Shown here: positions 1 to 5,225 of the stretch, in pieces | Layout: every line of letters begins with the position of its first letter | Numbering within the stretch: position 1 is the stretch's first letter | NCBI GenBank assembly: GCA_017445525.1 | Contig: JAFSTZ010000253.1 | Span: 1-5,225 of the forward strand | From: Eubacterium sp. | Lineage (GTDB): Bacteria > Bacillota > Clostridia > Lachnospirales > Lachnospiraceae | Direction of reading: 5' to 3' | Length of the DNA stretch: 5,225 nt | Made by a program: the position numbers and the translations under genes | Notes under the pieces: model-generated | Databases searched by the model: none | Told to the model about the DNA's origin: nothing | The model's input: only the letters and a program-made list of their open reading frames with translations

Positions 1-72
1 ACTTGTGTACATCTTCGCCAGCATGATACCCATACCACCCTCGTCATTACCTATGCGGCTGCAAGTGATATT
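1..72 (-). other. Unrecognised open minus-strand stretch at the left edge, possibly the 5' part of a gene
   Basis: After an in-frame TGA (75-73) the minus strand is open to the edge for 24 codons, reading NITCSRIGNDEGG and then MGIMLAKMYTS. The composition looks protein-like, and an internal ATG (33-31) is preceded by GAGGGTGG. The strong AAAGGAGG at 108-101 does not serve this frame: at its ideal spacing lies GTG-ATG-TGA (91-83), a two-codon reading frame. The plus strand is also open here in two frames, so coding is uncertain. I recognise no family. Confidence 0.2.
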
Positions 73-86
73 TCATTTCATATCAC
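65..86. repeat. Small hairpin between a ribosome-binding-site-like sequence and the left edge
   Basis: GTGATAT (65-71) and ATATCAC (80-86) form perfect 7-bp arms around an 8-base loop. On the minus strand the hairpin starts three bases after the GTG-ATG pair (91-86) that follows AAAGGAGG (108-101). It could be a translational control element or nothing. Confidence 0.3.
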
Positions 87-134
87 ATCACAGGCTCTAT
101 CCTCCTTTGTTACTGTTATGAAGTGACATTCTAT

Positions 135-163
135 TTTATAAATATTCATATTGATTTTATGAA
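135..163 (-). promoter_or_regulatory. Weaker divergent promoter candidate reading off the left edge
   Basis: On the minus strand TTCATA (163-158), 17 bases, then TATAAA (140-135). The -35 is a 4/6 match. About 27 bases past the -10 is a strong Shine-Dalgarno-like AAAGGAGG (108-101). Together they suggest transcription leftward out of the window. The AT-rich composition of this stretch makes chance matches easy. Confidence 0.3.
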
Positions 164-165
164 TA
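143..165. repeat. Inverted repeat between the divergent promoter candidates
   Basis: TATTCAT (143-149) and ATGAATA (159-165) are perfect 7-bp arms around a 9-base spacer. The element covers the plus-strand -35 and the minus-strand -35, which is where an operator for a dimeric repressor would sit. In AT-rich DNA a repeat this short can arise by chance. Confidence 0.35.
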
Positions 166-179
166 CGGTTGTTTATAAT
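151..179 (+). promoter_or_regulatory. Sigma-70-like promoter reading toward the kinase remnant
   Basis: TTGATT (151-156) and a perfect TATAAT (174-179) are separated by exactly 17 bases on the plus strand, predicting a start near 186. It is followed by GACGAGGAG (193-201), but the nearest ATG (203-205) is only two bases away and opens just seven codons. It may be the leftover promoter of a lost gene. If active, it would produce RNA running antisense into the 3' end of the phosphatase gene. Confidence 0.5.
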
Positions 180-192
180 TGTATATAGCTAA

Positions 193-303
193 GACGAGGA
201 GTATGAAAGGAATGGCATTCTGCTAAAAGCTTCGGATACGATCCGGTTTGTCGGAGGCGGAGCTCTGTCCGGCGTAACCTGCCAGATACTCCGGCATCTT
301 ACC
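193..303 (+). pseudogene. Remnant of the C-terminal region of an FGGY-family carbohydrate kinase (xylulokinase-like)
   Basis: The plus-strand frame beginning after the TAA at 190-192 reads, from 211 on, NGILLKASDTIRFVGGG and then ALSGVTCQIL, up to about 290. This resembles the ATP-binding region of FGGY sugar kinases, where a helix leads into IRxxGGGAxS followed by xxxxQIxADITGR. Homology fades after CQIL: RHLTC replaces the expected ADITGR. The rest of the kinase C-terminus and everything before the helix are missing. No ATG lies in frame, so this is a non-functional fragment. The same frame stays open to 432 only by running antisense into the phosphatase gene. The fragment lies tail-to-tail with the phosphatase gene. 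The assignment rests on motif recognition by eye; a chance match over about 30 residues is possible but unlikely. Confidence 0.55.
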
Positions 304-307
304 TGTC

Positions 308-1831
308 TTACGCCCCCCTGTACTCTACGCAGACCATCGTCAGATCGTCAAACTGCACGGCATTGCCGACAAACTCGTCTACCGAAGCACGGACTTGTGA
401 CAGAATCTCCTTGGGATTGGCTTCCGGCTTGATGTTGAGTGCATCGATCATCCTGTCGGTACCGAAAAGCTCATCGTTCGAGTCGGTCGCCTCCGGCACA
501 CCGTCGGTATAGACAAACAGCTTATCACCCTTGTGTAGTTGTATATCATAGTCTATATACTGCCTGTTTTTCCTCGCACCGAGTGCGATCTTACGTTTAT
601 CCTTATACAATTCGAACTTTCCATCATGATAGAGAGCCGGATACTCATGTCCCGCACTTGCGCAGTTCATCTTCCCCGTTGACAGCTCCAGGATACCTAT
701 CCATGTTGTCACAAACATATCCATCTTGTTCTGAGCACAGATCGCATCGTTTGCTTTTGTCAGAACCTCCGCAGCACTTATACCAAGCATCGCAAAGTTC
801 TGCACTATCGTCTTTGATATCATCATAAAGAGTGCCGCCGGTACACCCTTGCCGCTCACATCTGCGATCACGACACCGAGGTGATCATCATCGATCATAA
901 AAAAGTCATAAAAATCGCCGCCGACTTCCTTCGCAGGATCCATACTTGCATATAGATCAAACTCATCCCTTTGCGGGAAAGCCGGGAAGATGGAAGGAAG
1001 CATGCTCGCCTGTATCTGCGTTGCCATGTTGAGCTCATTCTGTGTTGCCGCCAGCTTGCTACTCTTGTTACTGAAAATTATAGAGTACATGATGATCAGC
1101 GAAACCAGGATCATCCCGTACTGAGATGCATTGCCGAACGTACCACCGACTGTAGCATAGTTGAGCAGCGGTAAACATATAAATGTCATCCCGGCCGCCT
1201 TCTGACCTTTCGGATTGTCGCTGCGGATGATCAGGATGGCAGTGATCACCGATGCGATGATCAGATAGATATCTTCCAGAACCGAAAGGGATGTAGCCTG
1301 ATAGATCCCCGCATCGTCTATAAAGAAGGTCAACGGATAGTATATGTTGACCACTATCACTACGCTTTCTGCTATGAGCAAGATCGGAAACAGTTTTTTC
1401 GCAATATTAGCAATCTTGCCTTCAAATCCGAGTGTCCTCTTCATGTACAGGTAGAAGAAATAGATCATCCAAAGATCGATCAGTTTACTGAGTATAGTTA
1501 AGTTGAAAACAAATATTCTTAATTCCGGTATGGAGGTTGTATACCAGTAGAGAAAATTGACGGCAAGGCCGGCACTTACGCAGACATTCAACGTTCTAAA
1601 CGCCCTTGCCCAATCCTCTTTCTGCTTCATACAACCGAAATACAACGCTGCAGATATGATCGCGCAGATAACATCCACTCCGCAATCAAACATCATGGTA
1701 AGCATTCTTTCAAGCGCATTTTCGTCATTGTAGACCACAAAAACCATAACATACGTGATCAATGCAGCAGCCACAACAAATATCATCCCATATACAGCAC
1801 TGTTTTTCCATATCTTTTTTATCTGTTCCAT
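308..1831 (-). CDS. Polytopic membrane SpoIIE/RsbU-type PP2C serine/threonine phosphatase
   Basis: A complete 507-residue protein. Residues about 12-255 contain roughly seven or eight hydrophobic helices (for example 12-34, 49-67, 80-98, 104-130, 147-165, 185-203, 236-254) and form a membrane sensor or anchor of a type I do not recognise. A coiled linker with EL-NMATQIQ-MLPS (266-280) is the typical RsbU/SpoIIE entry helix. The catalytic PP2C domain fills 290-507 with all expected metal-binding motifs: VGGDFYD (303-309), ADVSGKGVPAALFM (323-336), SAGHEYP (392-398), YTDGVPEATD (441-450) and DDLTMV (495-500). Such enzymes dephosphorylate STAS-domain antagonist proteins and thereby reverse RsbW-type kinases. 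The adjacent transporter-kinase fusion is an obvious candidate opponent, but no STAS gene lies in the window. The start ATG (1829-1831) has AAAAGGA nine bases upstream and a promoter about 40 bases upstream. The gene ends at TAA (308-310), convergent with the kinase remnant to its left. Confidence 0.93.
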   Translation of the reverse strand: MEQIKKIWKNSAVYGMIFVVAAALITYVMVFVVYNDENALERMLTMMFDCGVDVICAIISAALYFGCMKQKEDWARAFRTLNVCVSAGLAVNFLYWYTTSIPELRIFVFNLTILSKLIDLWMIYFFYLYMKRTLGFEGKIANIAKKLFPILLIAESVVIVVNIYYPLTFFIDDAGIYQATSLSVLEDIYLIIASVITAILIIRSDNPKGQKAAGMTFICLPLLNYATVGGTFGNASQYGMILVSLIIMYSIIFSNKSSKLAATQNELNMATQIQASMLPSIFPAFPQRDEFDLYASMDPAKEVGGDFYDFFMIDDDHLGVVIADVSGKGVPAALFMMISKTIVQNFAMLGISAAEVLTKANDAICAQNKMDMFVTTWIGILELSTGKMNCASAGHEYPALYHDGKFELYKDKRKIALGARKNRQYIDYDIQLHKGDKLFVYTDGVPEATDSNDELFGTDRMIDALNIKPEANPKEILSQVRASVDEFVGNAVQFDDLTMVCVEYRGA

Positions 1832-1866
1832 AATCTCGTTTCCTTTTATTTAATATTCTATGTCCA

Positions 1867-1895
1867 ATATTATACAGAATCCCATCAACTGTCAA
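1867..1895 (-). promoter_or_regulatory. Sigma-70 (SigA) promoter of the phosphatase gene
   Basis: On the minus strand a perfect -35 TTGACA (1895-1890) is followed by TAATAT (1872-1867) after 17 bases, or by a perfect TATAAT (1874-1869) after 15 bases. Transcription would begin near 1860, leaving a leader of about 30 bases with the AAAAGGA ribosome binding site. This implies the phosphatase can be expressed independently of the upstream redox/transporter genes. Confidence 0.8.
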
Positions 1896-1924
1896 GGATA
1901 TTGTTCTATTCGGGCTGAATACCA

Positions 1925-1968
1925 TCACTCCCCTGCATGAGGAAAGTGTGTGCACGAACAGGGAGTGA
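1925..1968 (-). terminator. Inverted repeat after the transporter-kinase gene; possible weak or factor-dependent terminator
   Basis: TCACTCCC(C)TG at 1925-1935 pairs with CAGGGAGTGA at 1959-1968: ten base pairs with one bulged C and a loop of about 23 bases. It lies 27 bases past the transporter-kinase stop and upstream of the phosphatase promoter, the right place for a terminator. No T-run follows it on either strand, so an ordinary intrinsic terminator is doubtful. It could instead be a protein-binding site or an mRNA 3'-end stabiliser. Confidence 0.35.
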
Positions 1969-1994
1969 CATCCGTGAATAGTAATAGTCTCCCC

Positions 1995-3776
1995 CTACAC
2001 CTCCACGAGAAGATTATTGATATTAAAACTGTTCGTATAAACCACCTTTTTGGAAAGTCTCATGATGATCCGGATACCGACCCCGCTCTCCGGACTGTCC
2101 TTTTCGTCAAGCTTGTCAAAATAGCTCTTGGGATCAAACAGAAGACAGTTATCCTTGATATTCAACAGTACTTTGTCACCCAAAAATATGAGCTTTAAGT
2201 TTATATAATTATTCTTTCCCGGTCTGAAGCCGTACCTAACGGTATTTACGGTCATCTCTTCCACAAAAAGCGAGATAAACATGGTTCTTTTACTGTCGAT
2301 CTCTCTTGCTTTACATATATCATTTACCCATTTCGAAGCCTCAAAGCATCCGGTCTCCGTCGAAATACCGTACTCATATATATCCTCCGGCAGTACATCA
2401 TAATCCTCCGGCAGATACAGAAAAATATCCGCTCCTCTGCGACGGCTCTTTCGGGAAAGATAAAAAGCATAAACGATATGTGTGACCAGGGTCAGCAGAT
2501 AGCACACCAAAAAAGAGAAAAACAGCCCGTCTACCCCTATGACATAGGTCAGTACAAATGCAGCCGAGCAGATATATACCACGTTGCTGAGTATATTTGT
2601 GACCGAAGTGTATGCGGCGCGTCCGACCGACTGGATGTATTTTTTCAGAACACATGCTATGACGTCCGGCACGAAACAGAGCGCGGTTATCCTGATCGCT
2701 CTCGCCGTCTGCAGAACAAATTCCGGCTCGCTGTTGTCGGAGAACAGTTCTGCTATCGGTATGGCAGCGACAGCGGAAAAAACCGTGATCGCCAGCAACA
2801 ATACCCCACCCGCGATAACAGCTGTCTTTATGAGCCTTCTCTGTGACAGGATATCTTTTTCTCCGAAAAGAACTCCCCCCACGAGCAGCACGGCGTCGCC
2901 GGTTCCTCCGATCGTAGCGTCAACGATGGTCGTAAAACTGTTTACCACCAGCATGACGGCAAGCGTCGTCTGACCGAAATTGTTTATGATAAGATAATTG
3001 AAAATAATCGCTCTCACAACGATACTTCCAAAGTAGGAAAGCGAGGGAAACCCGTCATGTAATATCGCTTTCAGATACTTCCGGACGGGCAGCGACAGGG
3101 AAAACCGGAACATTTTTGAAAAGAACAAAAAGTAGATCAATAAAATCAGAAATACCGTGATATTTGCCGCAGAGGTCGCAAACGCCATTCCAAACAGGCT
3201 TTTTTTGAAAACAAGAATATTGGCTATATCTCCGGCGGCGTTGACTATGAGGTTGCTCACCGTCAGCAATATCACGATGTTCTTTTTCCCTTCAAGCTGC
3301 ATGAGCGAGAGCATGATATTCATGAGAAAAATAGCGGGTATTCCGACCGAATATCCCCGCAGATATTCACTTGTAAGCCCGATCTGCCCCGCGACCTCTT
3401 CTTTCGCTCCGATCAGTACCGAAACCTGAGAGGAAAAAACAAATAAAAGGACGGCAAAAACCAGAGAGAATACAACCGCTGATGTAAAAGCGGTTTTGAG
3501 CAGTCCTTTTATCTCATCAAACTTTCCACTGCCCAGCATGTGTGAGCAGTTTATCTGAACACCGATGGAGAACACGCTTCCCAGCGCGATCACCAGTCCT
3601 CCCACAGGGAAGAACAGTGAAAAAGCCTCCATCGCTTCCAGACCCAGACTGTTTCCTGTCAGAATACTGTCAACCAGCTGATTGCAGGGCTGTACCAGTC
3701 CCATGAGGATATTTACGAGCATCAGCTGCAAAAATGTCCGGGTCAGTATCCTGTTATTATTTGTTTCCATAGACAC
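1995..3776 (-). CDS. MATE-family transporter fused to a C-terminal RsbW/SpoIIAB-like GHKL ATP-binding (kinase) domain
   Basis: A 593-residue fusion. Residues about 10-440 form a polytopic membrane protein with the two-bundle pattern of MATE exporters (substrate/Na+ or H+ antiport). The first half includes LTGNSLGLEAMEAFSLFFPV and a following IGVQINCSHMLGSGKFDE loop; the second half starts near 235 with HDGFPSL. A basic link (SRKSRRR, 441-447) marks the cytosolic exit. Residues about 465-593 are a HATPase_c domain of the anti-sigma-factor kinase type: N box EEMTVN (506-511), G1 box KDNCLLFDP (541-549) and G2 box ESGVGIRII (563-571). The G1 box lacks the usual DxGxG glycines, as RsbW-like domains partly do, so ATP binding is likely but not assured. 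The gene overlaps the flavoprotein gene by 14-20 bases. Two starts are possible: GTG at 3774-3776, with GGCGGG eight bases upstream, or ATG at 3768-3770 (METNNN). The GTG spacing is better; the ATG is the stronger codon. The likely partner is the phosphatase encoded next. Confidence 0.9.
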   Translation of the reverse strand: MSMETNNNRILTRTFLQLMLVNILMGLVQPCNQLVDSILTGNSLGLEAMEAFSLFFPVGGLVIALGSVFSIGVQINCSHMLGSGKFDEIKGLLKTAFTSAVVFSLVFAVLLFVFSSQVSVLIGAKEEVAGQIGLTSEYLRGYSVGIPAIFLMNIMLSLMQLEGKKNIVILLTVSNLIVNAAGDIANILVFKKSLFGMAFATSAANITVFLILLIYFLFFSKMFRFSLSLPVRKYLKAILHDGFPSLSYFGSIVVRAIIFNYLIINNFGQTTLAVMLVVNSFTTIVDATIGGTGDAVLLVGGVLFGEKDILSQRRLIKTAVIAGGVLLLAITVFSAVAAIPIAELFSDNSEPEFVLQTARAIRITALCFVPDVIACVLKKYIQSVGRAAYTSVTNILSNVVYICSAAFVLTYVIGVDGLFFSFLVCYLLTLVTHIVYAFYLSRKSRRRGADIFLYLPEDYDVLPEDIYEYGISTETGCFEASKWVNDICKAREIDSKRTMFISLFVEEMTVNTVRYGFRPGKNNYINLKLIFLGDKVLLNIKDNCLLFDPKSYFDKLDEKDSPESGVGIRIIMRLSKKVVYTNSFNINNLLVEV

Positions 3777-5031
3777 CGGTCAATCCCGCCTTTTGTACCC
3801 TGTCTTCTATCGCATCGATATCCGTAGTATACAGATCCCGCTCTTTCATGATGGTGAAGAAATCACCTCCGGAGAACGTGAATCTCTCACCGAGATTGTT
3901 CTGACGGACGAAACGCTCATGTGAATGGGAGATGATCAGTCCGACCGCGAGTGTGTCGGGCAGGATCATCGGATCGTCACTTTCCGCATACTTCGCCGCG
4001 TTGAATCCGGCCAGAGCACCGGTCACGACCGCCTCCGTGTGTCCGATCAGGGGCGCGCCCTTCTCTCCGCCGCAGAAAAGATTGTCGATGCCCTCCGCCT
4101 GCATGGTATCGAGGCAGGGTGCGACTGCCAGATACCGGATGGAGTTCCCCCTGCTGCCGGAGTAGGGGTCGCAGTACTCCGCATTCTCCATACCGGGTAT
4201 CCTCCTCAGCTTCTCCAGCGGATAGAAGCTGGTCATAAGCTTCGCCACACCGGTGTCGAGCAATATGATGTTTTCACTGTATTCCTTCAAAGCGTACTGC
4301 TTGCATGCTTTTTTGCCGAGCTTCTCGTAGTCGATCTCGTCATCCGGGAGTTTGAGTATCGCCACGCCGTCCGTATCGAGCTTTTCCCGGATGGTGTCAC
4401 TCAGACTGTTTTTCACGATCTTGCACGCACCGGAGAAGACGCCCGAGGTACCGTCCGCCCGCTTGCCGACGAGGTCCTTTATGCCGCACGCCGCCGTGAT
4501 ACTCACACGGGGACCGAAGGTCGGACAACGCTGGATGCACATGGAGCAGCCGTTTCCGTATCTCAGGCAGTTTCCCATCGGTCCGCTTGTTCCGGTAGCA
4601 TCGACAAATGCATCCCCTTCGATCACCGTACCGTCATCGAGGACTACATCCCGCACCAGCCCGTCTTCGGCATGCGCGCCCATGATATGGGTCTCCGTCA
4701 TGACATCGATCCCGCACTCCAGAGCATACTTCCTCACCTTCGGTTCTATCGCTCCCACATCGTATAACGACGCATGCTGATGCCCGGGGAAGGTGATCCC
4801 CGCGTGCAGAGCGCATTCATCCATGATATCAAAAAGCTCGCCCGCGCCGAGTGCCTTCATCTCCTCGGCTGCCGTGTATCTTCCGTTATTTCTGAAAATC
4901 CCACCGGCATTTCCGGCGCCCAGGAGCAGGTCTGTTTTTTCGAGAAGTAATACCTCCGCTCCTGCCTTACGTGCTGTCAGCGCAGCTGAGACACCGGCCC
5001 AGCCTCCACCTGCAATAATAATCTTTTTCAT
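3757..5031 (-). CDS. GidA/FAD_oxidored-family FAD-dependent oxidoreductase with a four-cysteine cluster
   Basis: A complete 424-residue flavoprotein, probably cytosolic because no signal peptide or membrane segment is visible. The N-terminus has a Rossmann ADP-binding motif GGGWAG (8-13), with the ribose-binding acid at the end of the second strand (E31, LLLEK) and a Gly-rich GAGNAGG stretch (38-44). A second dinucleotide-fold strand, FVDATG, is at 142-147. The C-terminus (about 314-349) has NLFCGGEKG followed by HTEAVVTGALAGFNAAKYA, closely resembling the FAD-binding end of GidA/TrmFO proteins. Between these lies C155-x6-C162-x2-C165-x3-C169-P, a ferredoxin-like spacing that could hold an Fe-S cluster; plain GidA and TrmFO lack this. 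The substrate is unknown. The start ATG (5029-5031) has AGGAAGGA eight bases upstream and follows the PyrK-like gene's stop by one base, suggesting translational coupling and an electron donor. The 3' end overlaps the transporter gene. Base composition is visibly more GC-rich than in the genes to its left. Confidence 0.85.
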   Translation of the reverse strand: MKKIIIAGGGWAGVSAALTARKAGAEVLLLEKTDLLLGAGNAGGIFRNNGRYTAAEEMKALGAGELFDIMDECALHAGITFPGHQHASLYDVGAIEPKVRKYALECGIDVMTETHIMGAHAEDGLVRDVVLDDGTVIEGDAFVDATGTSGPMGNCLRYGNGCSMCIQRCPTFGPRVSITAACGIKDLVGKRADGTSGVFSGACKIVKNSLSDTIREKLDTDGVAILKLPDDEIDYEKLGKKACKQYALKEYSENIILLDTGVAKLMTSFYPLEKLRRIPGMENAEYCDPYSGSRGNSIRYLAVAPCLDTMQAEGIDNLFCGGEKGAPLIGHTEAVVTGALAGFNAAKYAESDDPMILPDTLAVGLIISHSHERFVRQNNLGERFTFSGGDFFTIMKERDLYTTDIDAIEDRVQKAGLTGVYGNK

Positions 5032-5032
5032 A

Positions 5033-5225
5033 TCAGTTGTCCTTCCTCATCATATTGTACTGTTCCTTACATAGGTGAACCACATGTCCGGAATCGATGT
5101 TTTTGGTGCACGCTCCGCATATTCCCTCGCCGCAGCACATATGCGAATTGTTGATGTATGACACATCCGACTTGAGTCCGATCTCATCGAAGAATCCGGC
5201 GAATTTTTCAACAAGATAATCCGAT
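5033..5225 (-). CDS. PyrK-like [2Fe-2S]/flavin electron-transfer protein, C-terminal 63 residues (5' end outside the window)
   Basis: Only the last 63 codons and the TGA stop (5033-5035) are present; the gene enters from the right edge and the first full codon starts at 5224. The visible part carries Cys-Gly-Glu-Gly-Ile-Cys-Gly-Ala-Cys followed 12 residues later by Cys (fragment residues 31, 36, 39 and 52). This C-x4-C-x2-C-x(12)-C pattern is the [2Fe-2S] site at the C-terminus of the dihydroorotate dehydrogenase electron-transfer subunit PyrK and its 'sulfide dehydrogenase-like' relatives. In that family an FAD/NAD-binding ferredoxin-reductase fold precedes the cluster and passes electrons from NAD(P)H to a partner flavoprotein. 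An extra cysteine (residue 30) lies just before the first ligand. The stop is one base from the start of the downstream flavoprotein gene, so the two are probably co-transcribed and may be redox partners. I do not call it pyrK, because no pyrD is adjacent and the FAD/NAD part is not visible. Confidence 0.8.
   Translation of the reverse strand, partial: SDYLVEKFAGFFDEIGLKSDVSYINNSHMCCGEGICGACTKNIDSGHVVHLCKEQYNMMRKDN

Noticed and set aside
1..126. Plus-strand open frame from the left edge to TGA 124-126 as the tail of a gene
   Set aside because: The 41-codon translation looks unlike a conserved protein, another plus frame is equally open, and the minus strand gives a more protein-like reading.
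280..296. Short hairpin TGCCAGA-TAC-TCCGGCA just past the phosphatase stop as its terminator
   Set aside because: It has seven pairs with one G-U wobble on the minus-strand RNA, but no T-run follows and the sequence is explained by the kinase remnant. Too weak to call.
439..828. Plus-strand frame of 129 codons within the phosphatase gene
   Set aside because: It is antisense to the conserved PP2C catalytic domain. Its composition, rich in Ser, Arg and His, is typical of a shadow frame.
1725..1955. Minus-strand 76-codon frame spanning the phosphatase promoter and start
   Set aside because: It runs through the promoter and overlaps the phosphatase 5' end out of frame, with no ribosome binding site or recognisable domain.
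2478..2973. Two overlapping plus-strand frames inside the transporter-kinase gene
   Set aside because: Both are antisense to the second MATE bundle, overlap each other, and encode nothing recognisable.
3925..4767. Long plus-strand open frame of 280 codons opposite the flavoprotein gene
   Set aside because: It is antisense to a gene with clear FAD-binding motifs in a GC-rich stretch where stop codons are rare. Its translation shows no family motif and it has no convincing upstream signals.
1..5225. CRISPR arrays, tRNA or rRNA genes, insertion-sequence ends
   Set aside because: No regularly spaced repeats, tRNA-like cloverleaf, rRNA segments, transposase motifs or terminal inverted repeats were seen on either strand.

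Overview
The window looks like the chromosome of an anaerobic Firmicute, most likely a Lachnospiraceae-type Clostridium relative (Butyrivibrio/Roseburia-like). The basis is the moderate GC content, AGGAGG-type ribosome binding sites, and gene architectures typical of that group: a MATE transporter fused to a GHKL ATPase, and a membrane-anchored SpoIIE-type phosphatase. This taxonomic call is inference; no rRNA or other marker gene is present.

All convincing genes lie on the minus strand, so they are transcribed from right to left. From the right edge: (1) the last 63 codons of a PyrK-like iron-sulfur/flavin electron-transfer protein (5033-5224); (2) one base later, a complete 424-residue GidA/FAD_oxidored-type flavoprotein with an unusual four-cysteine cluster (3757-5031); (3) overlapping its 3' end, a 593-codon fusion of a MATE-family membrane transporter to a C-terminal RsbW/SpoIIAB-like ATP-binding domain (1995-3776); (4) after a 163-bp gap holding a hairpin and a near-consensus sigma-70 promoter, a 507-residue polytopic membrane protein ending in a SpoIIE/RsbU-type PP2C phosphatase (308-1831). 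Genes 1-3 look like one operon. Gene 4 probably has its own promoter.

The left 307 bases hold no intact gene. They contain a short remnant of the C-terminal part of an FGGY carbohydrate kinase on the plus strand (about 193-303), convergent with the phosphatase gene. Next to it is an AT-rich segment with a good plus-strand sigma-70 promoter, a weaker minus-strand promoter and an inverted repeat between them. At the extreme left edge is a short open minus-strand stretch I do not recognise.

The most interesting idea is a membrane-based partner-switching module. An RsbW-like kinase domain on a transporter and an RsbU-like phosphatase on a separate membrane protein are neighbours, yet no STAS-domain antagonist (RsbV/SpoIIAA-like) is encoded in the window. 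The transporter-kinase is also translationally linked to a two-component redox pair, which suggests, without proving it, that transport or signalling is connected to a redox reaction.
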